Assembly: GCA_963802915.1 (NCBI GenBank)
Contig: CAWDKQ010000003.1
Span: 1 to 64,000 of the forward strand
DNA: 64,000 nt
Source of the DNA: JAICMB01 sp963802915
GTDB lineage: Bacteria > Acidobacteriota > Terriglobia > Bryobacterales > Bryobacteraceae
Reading direction: 5' to 3'
Shown here: positions 34,490 to 44,771 of the stretch, piece after piece
Layout of the letters: each line of letters starts with the position of its first letter
How positions within the stretch are numbered: position 1 is the first letter of the stretch
The notes under the pieces: model-generated
Databases searched by the model: none
What the model saw: only the letters and a program-made list of their open reading frames with translations
Told to the model about the DNA's origin: nothing
Made by a program: the position numbers and the translations under genes

Positions 34490-37039
34490 TCATTCATATC
34501 TAAGCGCCACCACGGGATCGACGCGCATAGCTCGCCGGGACGGCGGATAAGCTGCAAGCATTGCGATGGTCCAAAACAGCAAGGAGACGCTGATGAAGGA
34601 CACGCCATCGACGCCATTGAGTCCATAGAAAATACCGCGCAACAGGTAAGAGACTCCAGCCATGAGAAATAATCCTGCGAGCAATCCGGCTATCACGGGC
34701 CGTGTGCTCTCACGCAGAATGAGTTCGAGGATGTCCCGCTTTTGCGCGCCGATAGCCATGCGGATGCCGACTTCACGCGTGCGCAGGACGACGATATAGC
34801 TAACCGTACCGTAGATGCCCATCGTGGCGAGCACAAGACCGAGCAGTCCGATAGAAGAAGCAATAGCAGCCGCAAGAGTAGAAGCGATGAATGGCCCTGT
34901 CTGCCGAAGTGTTTCCTCGAGAGTAGACGAGGTTGCCATCAAGTCGGGATCGACAGACGCGATAAGCGGATCGATCGCCTTCTTGATCTGCGCCGGGTCG
35001 GAATGAGTCCGGATGAGTATCGAGCGGTCCAGAAGCCGATCGTCGGGCAACGGCAGATAAACCAGCTTGGAATCGCTGCCATCAAACTCAACACCGCGAA
35101 CGTCATGGGCCACGCCGGCGACTTGATAGGACGGCCCGTCCGCAAGTAGCTCGTTCACATTGTGGGGCCGTTCGTCCGTGGCCCCCAACCGGACGTTGCG
35201 GCCGACCGGATTCTGAGCGGGCCACAGTTGTTGGGCGGCCGATTCGCTCAAAATCACGGAACTCTCAGATCGGCCACCCCCCATAATCAGGGGGATTCCA
35301 AGTGTCTGGAAATAGTTTGGCTGAACGTAGGTGTAGTGAAGTATGGTTTGCAGCTTTTTAGTTCCGTCGAGCGCGACTGCAGCAGTTTGGAAGAAATTGT
35401 CGGCCGGCGCGCGGGCACTGGTAATTGCGGCTACTCCCGGAAGGGCCGCCAGGCGCGTGCGAATTTCGCGGACAAGCCCAAGCTTATGGGCGTCGGTGTA
35501 TTTCGATGCCTCCGGAAACTGCAAAGAGAGTTCGACGACGTGATTGCGGTCGTAGCCGGTATCCATCTTGAGCGAGCGAATGGAACTTCGAATGAACATG
35601 CTCCCTGTGATCATGAGCACCAGGGAAAGCGAAACCTGCGCGGCCAAGAGAAAGTCCTGAAGCCGGCGGCTGCGAACGGGCGATGACCCTGTTCTCAGGG
35701 TCGAGGATAGTGCGGAGCGGGAACTTTCGATGGCCGGTGCGAGCCCAAGCAGGACGCCGGCGAACAAGGAAATGGCAAAAACGTAGCCGAAGATTTCGAG
35801 GTCGGGATTCACGTTGAAAATGAGCGTGCCGAACTCGGCCGGTATTGCCGCGGCCCACATTGTCGCCAATATTTTCAGGAAAGCCCAGGTGAACAGCAGC
35901 GCTACGAAGCCGGCCAGCAGACTCAGCAGAGCGCTTTCTGTTAACAATTGCCGGATAATTCGTCCCCGGCTGGCACCCAACGACAGGCGCGTGTGCAGTT
36001 CATTCTGACGTGCCCTGGCGCGGGCCAATTGCAGGCTGCCGACATTGGCGCAGGCGACAGCCAATACCATCCCGGCTGCCAGCATGATGAGCAGAATGGT
36101 CAATCGCAATCCAGGATACTGAGTCAAGGGGAGAGGGAACGGCGAACCCGGCCAGACGAGTACAGTAGCGGGTTTAGCGGAGTCGGAGTGAGGATCGTGC
36201 AAGCTGCGAATGTGATCGTTTAGGAGGTTCATCTCGGCTTGTGCCTGCGCGACGCGGACTCCGGGCGCGAGGCGGCCATACAGGCGATAGCGTTGATTCT
36301 CACGGTCGCGCAGCCAATTATTGTCCGCATGAACCAACGCCTCGAGATGGATCGGAAGCCAGAAATCAGGCACGAACACGTTGGTACCGACGAAATCGTG
36401 CGGCGTAATTCCGACGATCGTAACGGCTTCGCCATTCAGATGAACGGTTTTACCCAGCACCGCCGGATCTCCGCCAAACCGCTTCTGCCAATAGTTTTCG
36501 CTGATGAGAATCGAGGGTGAGGCCGCCAACTCCGCGATACTTATGGTTTCGAAAGTGCGGCCCCGCGTAGCCGCGACGCCGAGAACCTTGAAATAATTCC
36601 CGGAAACGACGAAGACGCTGGCAAGCTCAGCATTGCTCCATCCGGAAGATACCAGCCCCAGTTTCCCCATCGCCGATCTTTCCGCGGAAACCCGCTCGCT
36701 GATAATGCCGCCGGCGTTCGAAAGCGTCATGTGCTGCGGGCTGAATGCGATCAGCCCGCTGAGCGAATGAACGGAATCCCGAAACGCTTCATAGTCCGGA
36801 TAGCTGACATTGAAATTAGCCGCGCCCGATTTGCGGATCAGCGCGATGTTGACCATCTCCTCGGGATCGCGAGCATCGAGAGGCCGCGCAACCATTGCTT
36901 TGTATGCTGTGAACACCGCTGTGTTCACCCCGATCCCGAGCGCGAGTGCAAGCACCGCGACGACAGTGAATGCGCTATTGCGACCGAGCACGCGGACTCC
37001 GTAACGCAAGTCCTGGAGTAAGGTTTCTGGTAAAATCAT
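34490..37039 (-). CDS. ADOP-family MacB-like ABC transporter permease
   Basis: An 849-residue duplicated permease of the acidobacterial duplicated orphan permease type (TIGR03434). It starts LLQDLRYGVRVLGRNSAFTV, has two MacB-type periplasmic domains and two FtsX-like blocks of three helices each (about 310-460 and 730-840), and ends RRAMRVDPVVALRYE. These permeases lack a linked ATPase gene, as here. The substrate is unknown; MacB relatives export peptides, toxins or lipoproteins. The stop lies 9 bp from the convergent uvrC stop. Confidence 0.88.
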   Translation of the reverse strand: MILPETLLQDLRYGVRVLGRNSAFTVVAVLALALGIGVNTAVFTAYKAMVARPLDARDPEEMVNIALIRKSGAANFNVSYPDYEAFRDSVHSLSGLIAFSPQHMTLSNAGGIISERVSAERSAMGKLGLVSSGWSNAELASVFVVSGNYFKVLGVAATRGRTFETISIAELAASPSILISENYWQKRFGGDPAVLGKTVHLNGEAVTIVGITPHDFVGTNVFVPDFWLPIHLEALVHADNNWLRDRENQRYRLYGRLAPGVRVAQAQAEMNLLNDHIRSLHDPHSDSAKPATVLVWPGSPFPLPLTQYPGLRLTILLIMLAAGMVLAVACANVGSLQLARARARQNELHTRLSLGASRGRIIRQLLTESALLSLLAGFVALLFTWAFLKILATMWAAAIPAEFGTLIFNVNPDLEIFGYVFAISLFAGVLLGLAPAIESSRSALSSTLRTGSSPVRSRRLQDFLLAAQVSLSLVLMITGSMFIRSSIRSLKMDTGYDRNHVVELSLQFPEASKYTDAHKLGLVREIRTRLAALPGVAAITSARAPADNFFQTAAVALDGTKKLQTILHYTYVQPNYFQTLGIPLIMGGGRSESSVILSESAAQQLWPAQNPVGRNVRLGATDERPHNVNELLADGPSYQVAGVAHDVRGVEFDGSDSKLVYLPLPDDRLLDRSILIRTHSDPAQIKKAIDPLIASVDPDLMATSSTLEETLRQTGPFIASTLAAAIASSIGLLGLVLATMGIYGTVSYIVVLRTREVGIRMAIGAQKRDILELILRESTRPVIAGLLAGLFLMAGVSYLLRGIFYGLNGVDGVSFISVSLLFWTIAMLAAYPPSRRAMRVDPVVALRYE

Positions 37040-37202
37040 CGGATTGCCGTGGCAAGTGGAAGACGAGGCGACAAAGGCGATTATTACGACGCGCCGCGAG
37101 CCATACGCTCAGGGTTGCGTAAGATCGTGAAAGTCCGGGACAGCGTTACGGAACCCCGACGGTAACGGAGGGGCAATTGGCCCCCCCATTGATTCACAGA
37201 AA

Positions 37203-38243
37203 CTACAGCGTTCGCGTCACCTTGCTTAAAGTGCGCGGCTGATCGGGATTCAATCCCTTCTGCTCGGCCAGGCGCGCCGCAAAAAGCTGCATCGGAATAA
37301 TGTATGGAATCGGCGTCAGCATGTCGTCGATCTCCTCCGGGATCGTGATCGACCGCTTCACGCGGCGGAGAGCATCGTTATTGCTCCGGTCCGTAATAAT
37401 CAGAGACTCGGCGCCGATCTGATCGAGCTTGTCGAGCATCTCCTTCATCCCGCGCCAGGTGACTCCGGATGGCGTGAAGAGAAACGCCGGAAAGGATTGT
37501 CCGACCATCGCGATGGGTCCGTGCATCAGATCGGCCGATGAAAAACGCTCCGCGATGACGTAGCAGGTCTCCATCAATTTGAGGGCGAATTCGAATGCGT
37601 TGGCGTAATTCAGTCCTCGTCCGATCACCACGGCGTGCTCCATGAACCGGTAGCGCTCGGATCTTGCGGCTATCTCGTCTTCGAGATTCAATGCGGCACT
37701 TGCCAGACCCGGAAGTCGCGCTAGCTGGTCCGGTTTCACGGTACCGCCGAGCGCGTAGGCCAGCAGATACAGCATGAGCAACTGGCCAGTATAGGTTTTG
37801 GTCGCCGCGACGCTTTTCTCTTTACCGGCGCGCACCAGAAACGTATGCTCCGCGATTCTCGCCATGGTGCTGCCGGGCTCATTCGTTACTCCGATAGTCA
37901 GAGCGCGCTGTTCGCGAGCACGTTCGAGAACGTAATTCGTATCGGTGGATTCGCCGGACTGCGAGAGCGCGACTACCAGGACTCCATCCAGGTTGATCGA
38001 GGCTCTATATAACGTGAAAATCGACGGCGCGGCAAGCGAGACCGGTATGCCGGTCGTAATCTCGAGCAGGTAGCGTCCGAACTGCGCGGCGTTGTCGGAT
38101 GTCCCCCGCGCGGCGAGAAGGATGAGGCGCGGCCGTTGTACCTCCAGACGTCGCCGGAGTTCTTCAATCGGCTTCAGTTCTTCTGTGAGAGTTCGCTCAA
38201 GAGCGGTGGGCTGTTCGCGGATTTCCGCGAGCATCTGCGACAT
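37203..38243 (-). CDS. SIS-domain sugar-phosphate isomerase/deaminase
   Basis: A 346-residue protein with two SIS domains and without the glutaminase domain of GlmS. LLAARGTSDNAAQFGRYLLE and ALSQSGESTDTNYVL bind the phosphosugar in the first domain; IGRGLNYANAFEFALKLMET and ERFSSADLMHGPIAM are the matching parts of the second. It fits the AgaS/FrlB/NagB-II group that deaminates or isomerises amino-sugar phosphates. The start is ATG 38243 behind TACTAT at 6 nt. Substrate uncertain: glucosamine-6-phosphate is the family default. Confidence 0.85.
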   Translation of the reverse strand: MSQMLAEIREQPTALERTLTEELKPIEELRRRLEVQRPRLILLAARGTSDNAAQFGRYLLEITTGIPVSLAAPSIFTLYRASINLDGVLVVALSQSGESTDTNYVLERAREQRALTIGVTNEPGSTMARIAEHTFLVRAGKEKSVAATKTYTGQLLMLYLLAYALGGTVKPDQLARLPGLASAALNLEDEIAARSERYRFMEHAVVIGRGLNYANAFEFALKLMETCYVIAERFSSADLMHGPIAMVGQSFPAFLFTPSGVTWRGMKEMLDKLDQIGAESLIITDRSNNDALRRVKRSITIPEEIDDMLTPIPYIIPMQLFAARLAEQKGLNPDQPRTLSKVTRTL

Positions 38244-38249
38244 GTCTCA

Positions 38250-38255
38250 ATAGTA
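38250..38255 (-). promoter_or_regulatory. -10-like box before the SIS gene
   Basis: TACTAT on the minus strand, then TGAGAC, then ATG at 38243; leaderless start. Confidence 0.45.
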
Positions 38256-38267
38256 GCGAACGCTCGC

Positions 38268-39878
38268 TTAGAAATCGCGCGCGCGCGTCTCCGAGCCGAT
38301 CCAGGCGGTGTGCATCACAGCTTCGGTCGGAGGAAGTCTTAATAGATGAGGCTTGAGAATGATCATCGTTTCCGAACGGTCGCTCGATGGCGTGTTCTGG
38401 CGCAGGAACGGAATCGACATTACGCCCGGAAGTCCGGAAAACGCCTTTGTCTCCGAACTGGATACCAGTCCGGCGAGCACCGCCCATTCGCCGTTCATGA
38501 GCCGCACCTTAGATTCGAACTTGCGGTTCTCAATGATGGGAATGCCATTCAGGCCGGTCGCCCCCAGGAGTTTGAATTCAGCGCTGACATCGAGCGTCAT
38601 TTCATCCATCCCGTGAACTGCGGGCTTGATCTTCAGTAGCAGACCAAGATCTTCGAAGCTGACCTGCGGAGGCGGCGTGTAAGAGCCAGAAGTTAGAACG
38701 GAACCGGCATAACTCCCCGTGATGATCGGATACTTGTCGCCGACGTGAAACGAAGCAGCCACTCCGTCCGCGGTAACTACTTCCGATTTCAGAACTGTTG
38801 TGGAGTAGGCGCTCGTCATCGAGGCGAAGAGAGTCGCGGCGGTTGTAAGACCGAGACCGATAAAGCTCGCGCCGCCTCCGAACGTGAGAAAACTAGCAAA
38901 TCCGGCGGGAATCTTGGATCCGATCACGTTGCTCGAAAGCTTGCCAAAAAGACTCCCAAAGCTAAGTAGCGGAGCCTCTGTTGGAAGACCGAGACCCCAC
39001 TTACTCGACTTCGACATGTCCATGGAGACGATATCGATATCGATCGCGACCTGCGCCTGCGGCTGCATCAGATCGTGAAAAAGCATCTCCGCGGCGCGCA
39101 CTTTCCAGGCCACGTCGCGAATCAACACCAGCCGGTGCTGCGTGTCGATCATCAGGTGCTGGATGTCGAGGGTGCCCCGCACGCCCGTACCCAATTCCTG
39201 GACTTCCTGCACATTGACAGGTTCCGGAATCGGGATCACCACGGCGACCGTGCTCTCCAGTTCCTTGCGTTTTTGCGGCGTGTCGTTGGCGACCAATATC
39301 AGGCGATCCGCTACCGTAACCACGAACGAATCCGTTGCATCCTCTAGGGCTCGGAGAGATTCGCGGTAGTCCATGTCCGTTACGTCGAAACGAACATTTT
39401 CAACGGGTTTATAGGAGGAATCGAAAACGACGAGTAGCTTGAAGGCTCCCGCCACCTGCTCAAAAAGCGATTTTGAGTCGCCTTTGAGGTTGAAATCCTT
39501 CGTGCCCGGCGTGGCTTTAAGTTCCGGAGGAGGGAGAGGGTGCCGTTTTGCTTCGAGGACATCCCACTCGGAAATAGTCCCTTCGAGCGTCGGGTCAATC
39601 GCAGCCTTATTTGCTTCGGGCGTCGGCTCTTCGTCAGACTTGGAGCCCATGGCCGCGCCGATTTCCGGATGCGCCATGGTGGCAACGGGCCGCAAAGCCT
39701 GCGCCTTAGTCCAATAGAGGAGGTTTGTCGGATCTTTGACGGCTGCCTGGGAATAGAGGAGGTAGGCTCGGACAGTTTGTCCTTCTTTTTCAGCCTTTTG
39801 CGCCTCCCGGAACAATTGCACGGCGGTTTCCTCCGCACCCATGCAAAGCAAGGGCACGGCTAGCACGGCCAACCGCAT
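38268..39878 (-). CDS. Secretin-like outer-membrane protein
   Basis: A 536-residue protein with a signal peptide (RLAVLAVPLLCMG), a TPR-like segment (about 18-50), a secretin N-type domain (about 130-230, RFDVTDMDYRESLRALEDAT) and a C-terminal secretin domain (QVAIDIDIVSMDMSKSSKWG, then VSFEDLGLLLKIKPAV and WAVLAGLVSSSETK). Secretins form the outer-membrane ring of type II secretion and type IV pili. No other such genes adjoin, so it may serve a distant system. The start is ATG 39878, at the signal peptide; a TTG at 39986 only adds an implausible basic extension. Divergent from an AAA+ gene. Confidence 0.8.
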   Translation of the reverse strand: MRLAVLAVPLLCMGAEETAVQLFREAQKAEKEGQTVRAYLLYSQAAVKDPTNLLYWTKAQALRPVATMAHPEIGAAMGSKSDEEPTPEANKAAIDPTLEGTISEWDVLEAKRHPLPPPELKATPGTKDFNLKGDSKSLFEQVAGAFKLLVVFDSSYKPVENVRFDVTDMDYRESLRALEDATDSFVVTVADRLILVANDTPQKRKELESTVAVVIPIPEPVNVQEVQELGTGVRGTLDIQHLMIDTQHRLVLIRDVAWKVRAAEMLFHDLMQPQAQVAIDIDIVSMDMSKSSKWGLGLPTEAPLLSFGSLFGKLSSNVIGSKIPAGFASFLTFGGGASFIGLGLTTAATLFASMTSAYSTTVLKSEVVTADGVAASFHVGDKYPIITGSYAGSVLTSGSYTPPPQVSFEDLGLLLKIKPAVHGMDEMTLDVSAEFKLLGATGLNGIPIIENRKFESKVRLMNGEWAVLAGLVSSSETKAFSGLPGVMSIPFLRQNTPSSDRSETMIILKPHLLRLPPTEAVMHTAWIGSETRARDF

Positions 39879-40004
39879 GAATCGAGGCAGGTTCACTAAG
39901 TAAGCTAGACGAACCCTTGTGCCGGAGCGTGCAAATCGATTCAAGCGGTTTTCTAAACTCGCAGGTCGCAGCAGCCGATTACCCAAATGCGAGGTTCTCT
40001 ATCC

Positions 40005-41276
40005 ATGTCCGCTGTTCCCGCGAGTCTTTCCCACGAATTCCGGTCGTTTGTCCCGAAAGTCCCTCAAAACTTTGAGGAACTTGGGATTCCGCAGACGCTC
40101 GTGATGGACTTGATGCTGCGCCGGCTGCTGCTGGAGGGTTTCTGTAACCTCTACAGTCTGGGGACGAAGCTGCGCCTGTCGTTCCCGATCTTAAGCGCGG
40201 TTTTCCAGGTCATGCGGCAGCAGCAGCTCATCGAAGTGAAGGGCATGCTGGGGAACGATTATAATTTTACGCTGTCGGGAGCCGGCAAAGCCCTGGCCGC
40301 GGAACGTTTTCAGATCACACAATATGCGGGGGCGGCTCCCGTGGCTTTGCGCGATTACAATAACGCCACGAAGACACAGTCGGCTCAGGTGAGGGTGGAC
40401 CGGCGGGCGCTCAAGGCGGCATTTTCCGACCTCGTCGTTCCCGATCGCCTGTTGGATCAGCTTGGGCCGGCGCTCATCTCTCAGAATTCCGTCTTCATTT
40501 ACGGCCCGACGGGCAATGGAAAAACCAGCCTCGCGGAACGCATGCTGCGAGTTTATGCCGACACCGTCCTGTTGCCCTACGCGGTGGAGGTGGATGGTCA
40601 GATTATCAGCCTCTACGATCCCGTAGTTCACCAGAAGCTCGACATAATGGACGACCCGGATATCGACCCGCGCTGGGTGCTGTGCAAACGGCCCTGTATC
40701 GTAGTTGGCGGCGAACTGATTCCAAGCATGCTGGATTTACGGCTGGATGAATCGTCTGGCATTTACGCGGCACCCCTTCAAATGAAGGCCAATAACGGGA
40801 TATTCATCATCGACGACTTTGGCCGTCAGTTGATGTCGCCGCGCGATCTGTTGAATCGCTGGATTGTTCCACTCGACCGCCGTGTGGACTATCTCATGCT
40901 GCGGTACGGCGTGAAGTTTCAGATTCCGTTTGAACTCATGGTGGTGTTCTCGACGAACCTGGATCCGAGCGACCTGGCCGACGAGGCCTTTCTTCGCCGT
41001 ATCCATAACAAGATTTTCGTCGATGCGGTCGACGAAACGGCGTTCGATCAGATCTTCGCTCGTACGGTCGGCAAATTCGGAATTCCGGCAGAGCCCGACA
41101 GTTCCGAACATCTGCGCAAACTTTGTTTGCGAGAGGGCCGCACCGAACTGCGCGCCTGCTATCCCGGCGATATCTGCAACATCCTGATTTCGATCGGCAA
41201 GTACGAGGGCCGGCCGGCGCACATGAGCAAGTCCGAACTGGAGCGCGCCGCGGCGCTATACTTCGCCAAGCGATAA
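40005..41276 (+). CDS. AAA+ ATPase
   Basis: A 423-residue cytoplasmic AAA+ ATPase. Walker A is IYGPTGNGKTSLAERM, Walker B is NGIFIIDDFGRQ, and MVVFSTNLDPSDLADEAFLRRI contains sensor 1 and the arginine-finger region, as in MoxR/ClpX-like ATPases. The first 130 residues are helical, with a winged-helix-like segment. The function is not known; the divergent secretin-like gene suggests a possible role in envelope assembly. I use ATG 40005, with GAGG 10 nt upstream; an in-frame ATG at 39987 has no ribosome-binding site. Confidence 0.8.
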   Translation: MSAVPASLSHEFRSFVPKVPQNFEELGIPQTLVMDLMLRRLLLEGFCNLYSLGTKLRLSFPILSAVFQVMRQQQLIEVKGMLGNDYNFTLSGAGKALAAERFQITQYAGAAPVALRDYNNATKTQSAQVRVDRRALKAAFSDLVVPDRLLDQLGPALISQNSVFIYGPTGNGKTSLAERMLRVYADTVLLPYAVEVDGQIISLYDPVVHQKLDIMDDPDIDPRWVLCKRPCIVVGGELIPSMLDLRLDESSGIYAAPLQMKANNGIFIIDDFGRQLMSPRDLLNRWIVPLDRRVDYLMLRYGVKFQIPFELMVVFSTNLDPSDLADEAFLRRIHNKIFVDAVDETAFDQIFARTVGKFGIPAEPDSSEHLRKLCLREGRTELRACYPGDICNILISIGKYEGRPAHMSKSELERAAALYFAKR

Positions 41277-41342
41277 ACAAACGTTAGTTCGCGAATTGCC
41301 CATCGTTTGTTGGTGCTGCTAAACTGCGAGAAGACCACCTTC

Positions 41343-41431
41343 GCTGGAGTGGCGGAACTGGCAGACGCACGGGACTCAAAATCCCGCGTTCTTTACTGAA
41401 CATGTGGGTTCGACCCCCACCTCCAGCACCA
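41343..41431 (+). tRNA. tRNA-Leu (CAA)
   Basis: The acceptor stem pairs GCTGGAG (41343-41349) with CTCCAGC (41421-41427), followed by ACCA, so the CCA end is encoded. The anticodon loop is CTCAAAA with anticodon CAA, reading UUG. A long variable arm and GGTTCGACC in the T arm confirm a class II leucine tRNA. Confidence 0.97.
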
Positions 41432-41585
41432 TCCCACTACTGTATGCAAAAGACTTACAGTCTCAAAATTGATAATCTCCAGTGAATCGCCTGATGTTGG
41501 CGCAATCTTCAATCGTGTCCCTTTGATCAAGATTTCCGTTCGAAGTCCGGAAACATTCCCCCTCAATGCGTGATCGCCTGCGAAG

Positions 41586-42313
41586 TCATGCTACAGCGGC
41601 TTGCGAGGGACTCCCGCCAGGTTTCAAGCGCCCGACAGAATAGACCGGAATCGCTGACCTTCGCGCGCGCTGTTCCGGATCGTCGAGCACTTGCGGAATC
41701 AGTACGTCGGCCTTTTCCAGTCCTGGCAAAATTCGAACTCGGACGGCAGGACACCCGCTACCGTGACGGACTGTCCGTCGAGCGGTATCATTCCTCCCAC
41801 CACGCGAGGATCTCCGCCGAATCGGCTGCGCCATATCCCGTAGGAAATGAGTGCGACCCGAGGAGCGTTCGGTGCTTCCTCTTGCCTGGTGAAGTTACGA
41901 CCCGCGAGCGGTTGCACTCCGAGCGTCGGTAGCAGCGTTGAATCGACGGATGCGCAATGTAGCCGCACGGGGTTCGTATCGCTCAGATCGCAATCGCCGA
42001 CGCCAGCGGACCACGATCCAAGCGAGTCGAAGGGACTCTGGCGATCCCGCCAGTTCCTCCAGTCCCAATAGTCGTAGCCCAGCAGGAACTCATGCGGAAC
42101 AATGGGAGCCGTCATGCCCAATGAGACCAGGCGGTCGGACTGCGCATACGGCAAGCTCCGGAACAGGACGCGATCCACTACGCTGAAGACTGCCGTTCCA
42201 GAACCAATGCCGAGCGCCAAAGTGAGGATGGCCGTCACGGCGAATAGCGGAGCCCGTCGGAAGCCGCGGGCCGCGTGTCGTAAATCCTGGATGAGCAGGT
42301 CTACATTTAGCAT
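41586..42313 (-). pseudogene. Truncated, frameshifted ADOP permease
   Basis: The N-terminal quarter of an ADOP permease. It starts with LLIQDLRHAARGFRRAPLFA and continues through the first MacB-type domain (FGGDPRVVGGMIPLDGQSVT). Near 41720 the frame is lost: two extra bases, or one missing, between EFEF and PGLEKADVLIPQVLDDPEQR, which continues in another frame to a stop at 41586. The remaining 550 or so codons are absent, and the next feature is tRNA-Leu. Its ATG follows directly on the stop of the intact ADOP gene, so it was once co-transcribed with it. Confidence 0.8.
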
Positions 42314-44743
42314 TTATTCTTTCCGGAGCGCCTCCAGCGGAGAGACGCGGGCTGATCGGCGAGCTGGAACGAAGCACGCTGCGAGAGCTACCGTCAGTAG
42401 GACGGCCGCGACCGCCGCGATGATGCGCGGGTCGCCGGGGCGAACTTCATAGAGCAGACTGGCAAGCACACGCTCTCCCGCGAGGGATCCAAGAACGCCC
42501 GCAATCAAACCGATCACGACCGGCTTCATAGTCTGACGCATCAGCATCACATAGAGGTCCTCTGCCCGGGCGCCGAGCGCCATTCGGACGCCGAATTCGT
42601 TTCTTCGCCGAGTCACGGAATACGACACCATGCCATAAATCCCCAAGGCTGCCAGCAGCAGCGCCGTCCCGGCGAATGCCGAAATCAAAAGCATCTGGAA
42701 GTGCCGTTGCGCGAGTGATTCCGCCAGAACTTCTTGCATCGTGTGAAGCTCCGGCGATGGTACGTCGGGATCCACGGCGCGCACGGCCGCTCGCATGGCG
42801 CCTGCGATCGATCTGGGATCACCCGAAGCGCGCGCCACTAACTCTACTTGCCCCGGAGCCCAGTCCCAATATGGGCGATAGACGATCGCAACGGCCGGCT
42901 TGTGAGGTTCTGCGACTACATCGCCGACAACACCAATCACTTCACGGGTGGTTTCGTTCGAAATGAACCGGCGTCCCACAGCATTCCCCTCCGGCCAGAG
43001 CACCTGTGCCACTCGCTCGGAGATTACGGCCACGTTGCGATGGCGGTCACCGGCGCTAAAGGTGCGTCCTGCTACGAGCGGAATTCCCATGGTGCGGAAA
43101 TAGTCAGCGCTGGCGAATCGCACGTTCACCATCGGGCGCTCCATGTCCGAACGCTTGTCGCCTGGAACCGCAACGGCGTCGATCCACGTTTCTCCAGTGA
43201 GCGGGAGGGCCGTCACGATGGCAGCGGATGCTACACCGGGCTGGCCAGCAAGTCGATCGAGCACACGTTCGTGGAACGCGCTACGTTGATCCTTCTCTTT
43301 ATACTTCTCCCATGGAATTTGCACTTGCCCGGCTAAGACGGTAGGCGCATGAAAACCCTTCTCGGATCCGATTAAGCGCGCGAAGCTGAAAATCAGTAGC
43401 GCCGCTGTCGTGAGCAGAATCACGCTCAGGCCGACTTCGGCCATGACAAGACCTGCACGCAGCCGAGATCCTGTTGTTCCACTGCCGACGCTGCGGCCGC
43501 CGGACCTGAGGGTGTCCTGTGGATCCACGCGGGCGGCCCGCCATGCCGGCGCCAGACCAAACAGAAGACCCGTGCCGATAGCCATCGTCAAGGCGAACAG
43601 AAGCACCCAAGGGTCAAGCCGCACTTCATCTAATCGCGGGATGTCGACCGGCGCGCTTTTGATGAAGGCATCGAGGCTGAACGCGGCGAGGAGGACGCCC
43701 AGTCCTCCACCGATCAACGCCAGCAACAACGTCTCTGCAAACGCCTGCCGCACTAACTGCCTGCCACTGGCGCCTAACGCGATGCGGACGGCCGCGTCCT
43801 TGGCCCTTCTCTCGGTTCGGGCGAGCAGCAGGTTCGCCAGATTGACACAGGCGATAAGCAGCACCAGTCCCACGGCGGCAAGCAGAACCCAAAGGGCGCG
43901 CCTTGATTTGCCGACAATGGAATCGCGCATAGGAACGACAGAGGAACCAAGCTCCATTTTTTCGCCGGACATTTTCACAAGATCCGCTTCGACCACGTTC
44001 AGCTCCGCACGCGCTCTTTCCGGTGACACACCATGCTTCAGCTTTGCAAGCACCGTGTAGTTGAACATGCCCATGAGCTCTTTCAACTCGTCAGCTTCGA
44101 AAACGAGCGGCCGGAACACTTCCGGTTTAGCCGCGGCCACCTGGCTGACGTCCGTCAGGCGGGCGCTCGGAAATCGGAACCAGGGAGGCAGAACGCCGAT
44201 GACTGTGTAGGCCTGGCTGTCGAGCTGAATGGTCTTGCCCACAATGCTTGCGTCGCCGTGGAATCTCCGTTGCCAAAGGGAGTCGGAAAGCACGGCAACC
44301 CGATCGCGGCCCGCCTGGTCTTCGCCACTTGCGAACGTCCGTCCGAGTCTTGGCCTCACACCCAGCGTGTCGAACAGATCCGCGGAGACGCGAGCGAGAT
44401 CGAGCTGCTCCGGCTCGCCGACCCCGGTCAAGGCCGCACTTCCAACGGCAATCGCCGAGATCCGCTCGAATGAAGAAGTGCGCTGGCGCCATTCCGTGAA
44501 GTGGCGAGCGCTCACTGGAAGCGTCGGATAGGTCTGCGCCATCGCCGGAATAACCTCTCGTAGGACGACGAGACGATCCGGATCCGCATAGGGCAACGGT
44601 TGCAGCAGGACTCCATTCACGATCGAAAAAATAGAGGTATTTGCGCCAACGCCGAGCGCGACCGTCAGGATCGCCACCACTGCCACTCCCGGCTCGCGGC
44701 GGAGCGTGCGTGCAGCATAGCGGAGATCGTTCCAGAGATTCAT
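42314..44743 (-). CDS. ADOP-family MacB-like ABC transporter permease
   Basis: An intact 809-residue duplicated permease: NLWNDLRYAARTLRREPGVA at the start, periplasmic MacB domains (about 45-250 and 440-640), and FtsX helical blocks including AVGLVLLIACVNLANLLLAR and ALGIYGMVSYSVTRRRNEFG, ending RVSPLEALRKE. There is no ATPase gene nearby. AAGGAA precedes the ATG by about 6 nt. It is only about 30% similar by eye to the ADOP at 34490-37039, so the two are not recent copies. Confidence 0.88.
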   Translation of the reverse strand: MNLWNDLRYAARTLRREPGVAVVAILTVALGVGANTSIFSIVNGVLLQPLPYADPDRLVVLREVIPAMAQTYPTLPVSARHFTEWRQRTSSFERISAIAVGSAALTGVGEPEQLDLARVSADLFDTLGVRPRLGRTFASGEDQAGRDRVAVLSDSLWQRRFHGDASIVGKTIQLDSQAYTVIGVLPPWFRFPSARLTDVSQVAAAKPEVFRPLVFEADELKELMGMFNYTVLAKLKHGVSPERARAELNVVEADLVKMSGEKMELGSSVVPMRDSIVGKSRRALWVLLAAVGLVLLIACVNLANLLLARTERRAKDAAVRIALGASGRQLVRQAFAETLLLALIGGGLGVLLAAFSLDAFIKSAPVDIPRLDEVRLDPWVLLFALTMAIGTGLLFGLAPAWRAARVDPQDTLRSGGRSVGSGTTGSRLRAGLVMAEVGLSVILLTTAALLIFSFARLIGSEKGFHAPTVLAGQVQIPWEKYKEKDQRSAFHERVLDRLAGQPGVASAAIVTALPLTGETWIDAVAVPGDKRSDMERPMVNVRFASADYFRTMGIPLVAGRTFSAGDRHRNVAVISERVAQVLWPEGNAVGRRFISNETTREVIGVVGDVVAEPHKPAVAIVYRPYWDWAPGQVELVARASGDPRSIAGAMRAAVRAVDPDVPSPELHTMQEVLAESLAQRHFQMLLISAFAGTALLLAALGIYGMVSYSVTRRRNEFGVRMALGARAEDLYVMLMRQTMKPVVIGLIAGVLGSLAGERVLASLLYEVRPGDPRIIAAVAAVLLTVALAACFVPARRSARVSPLEALRKE

Positions 44744-44771
44744 TTCCGTTCCTTAATAACGGGTAACGAAT

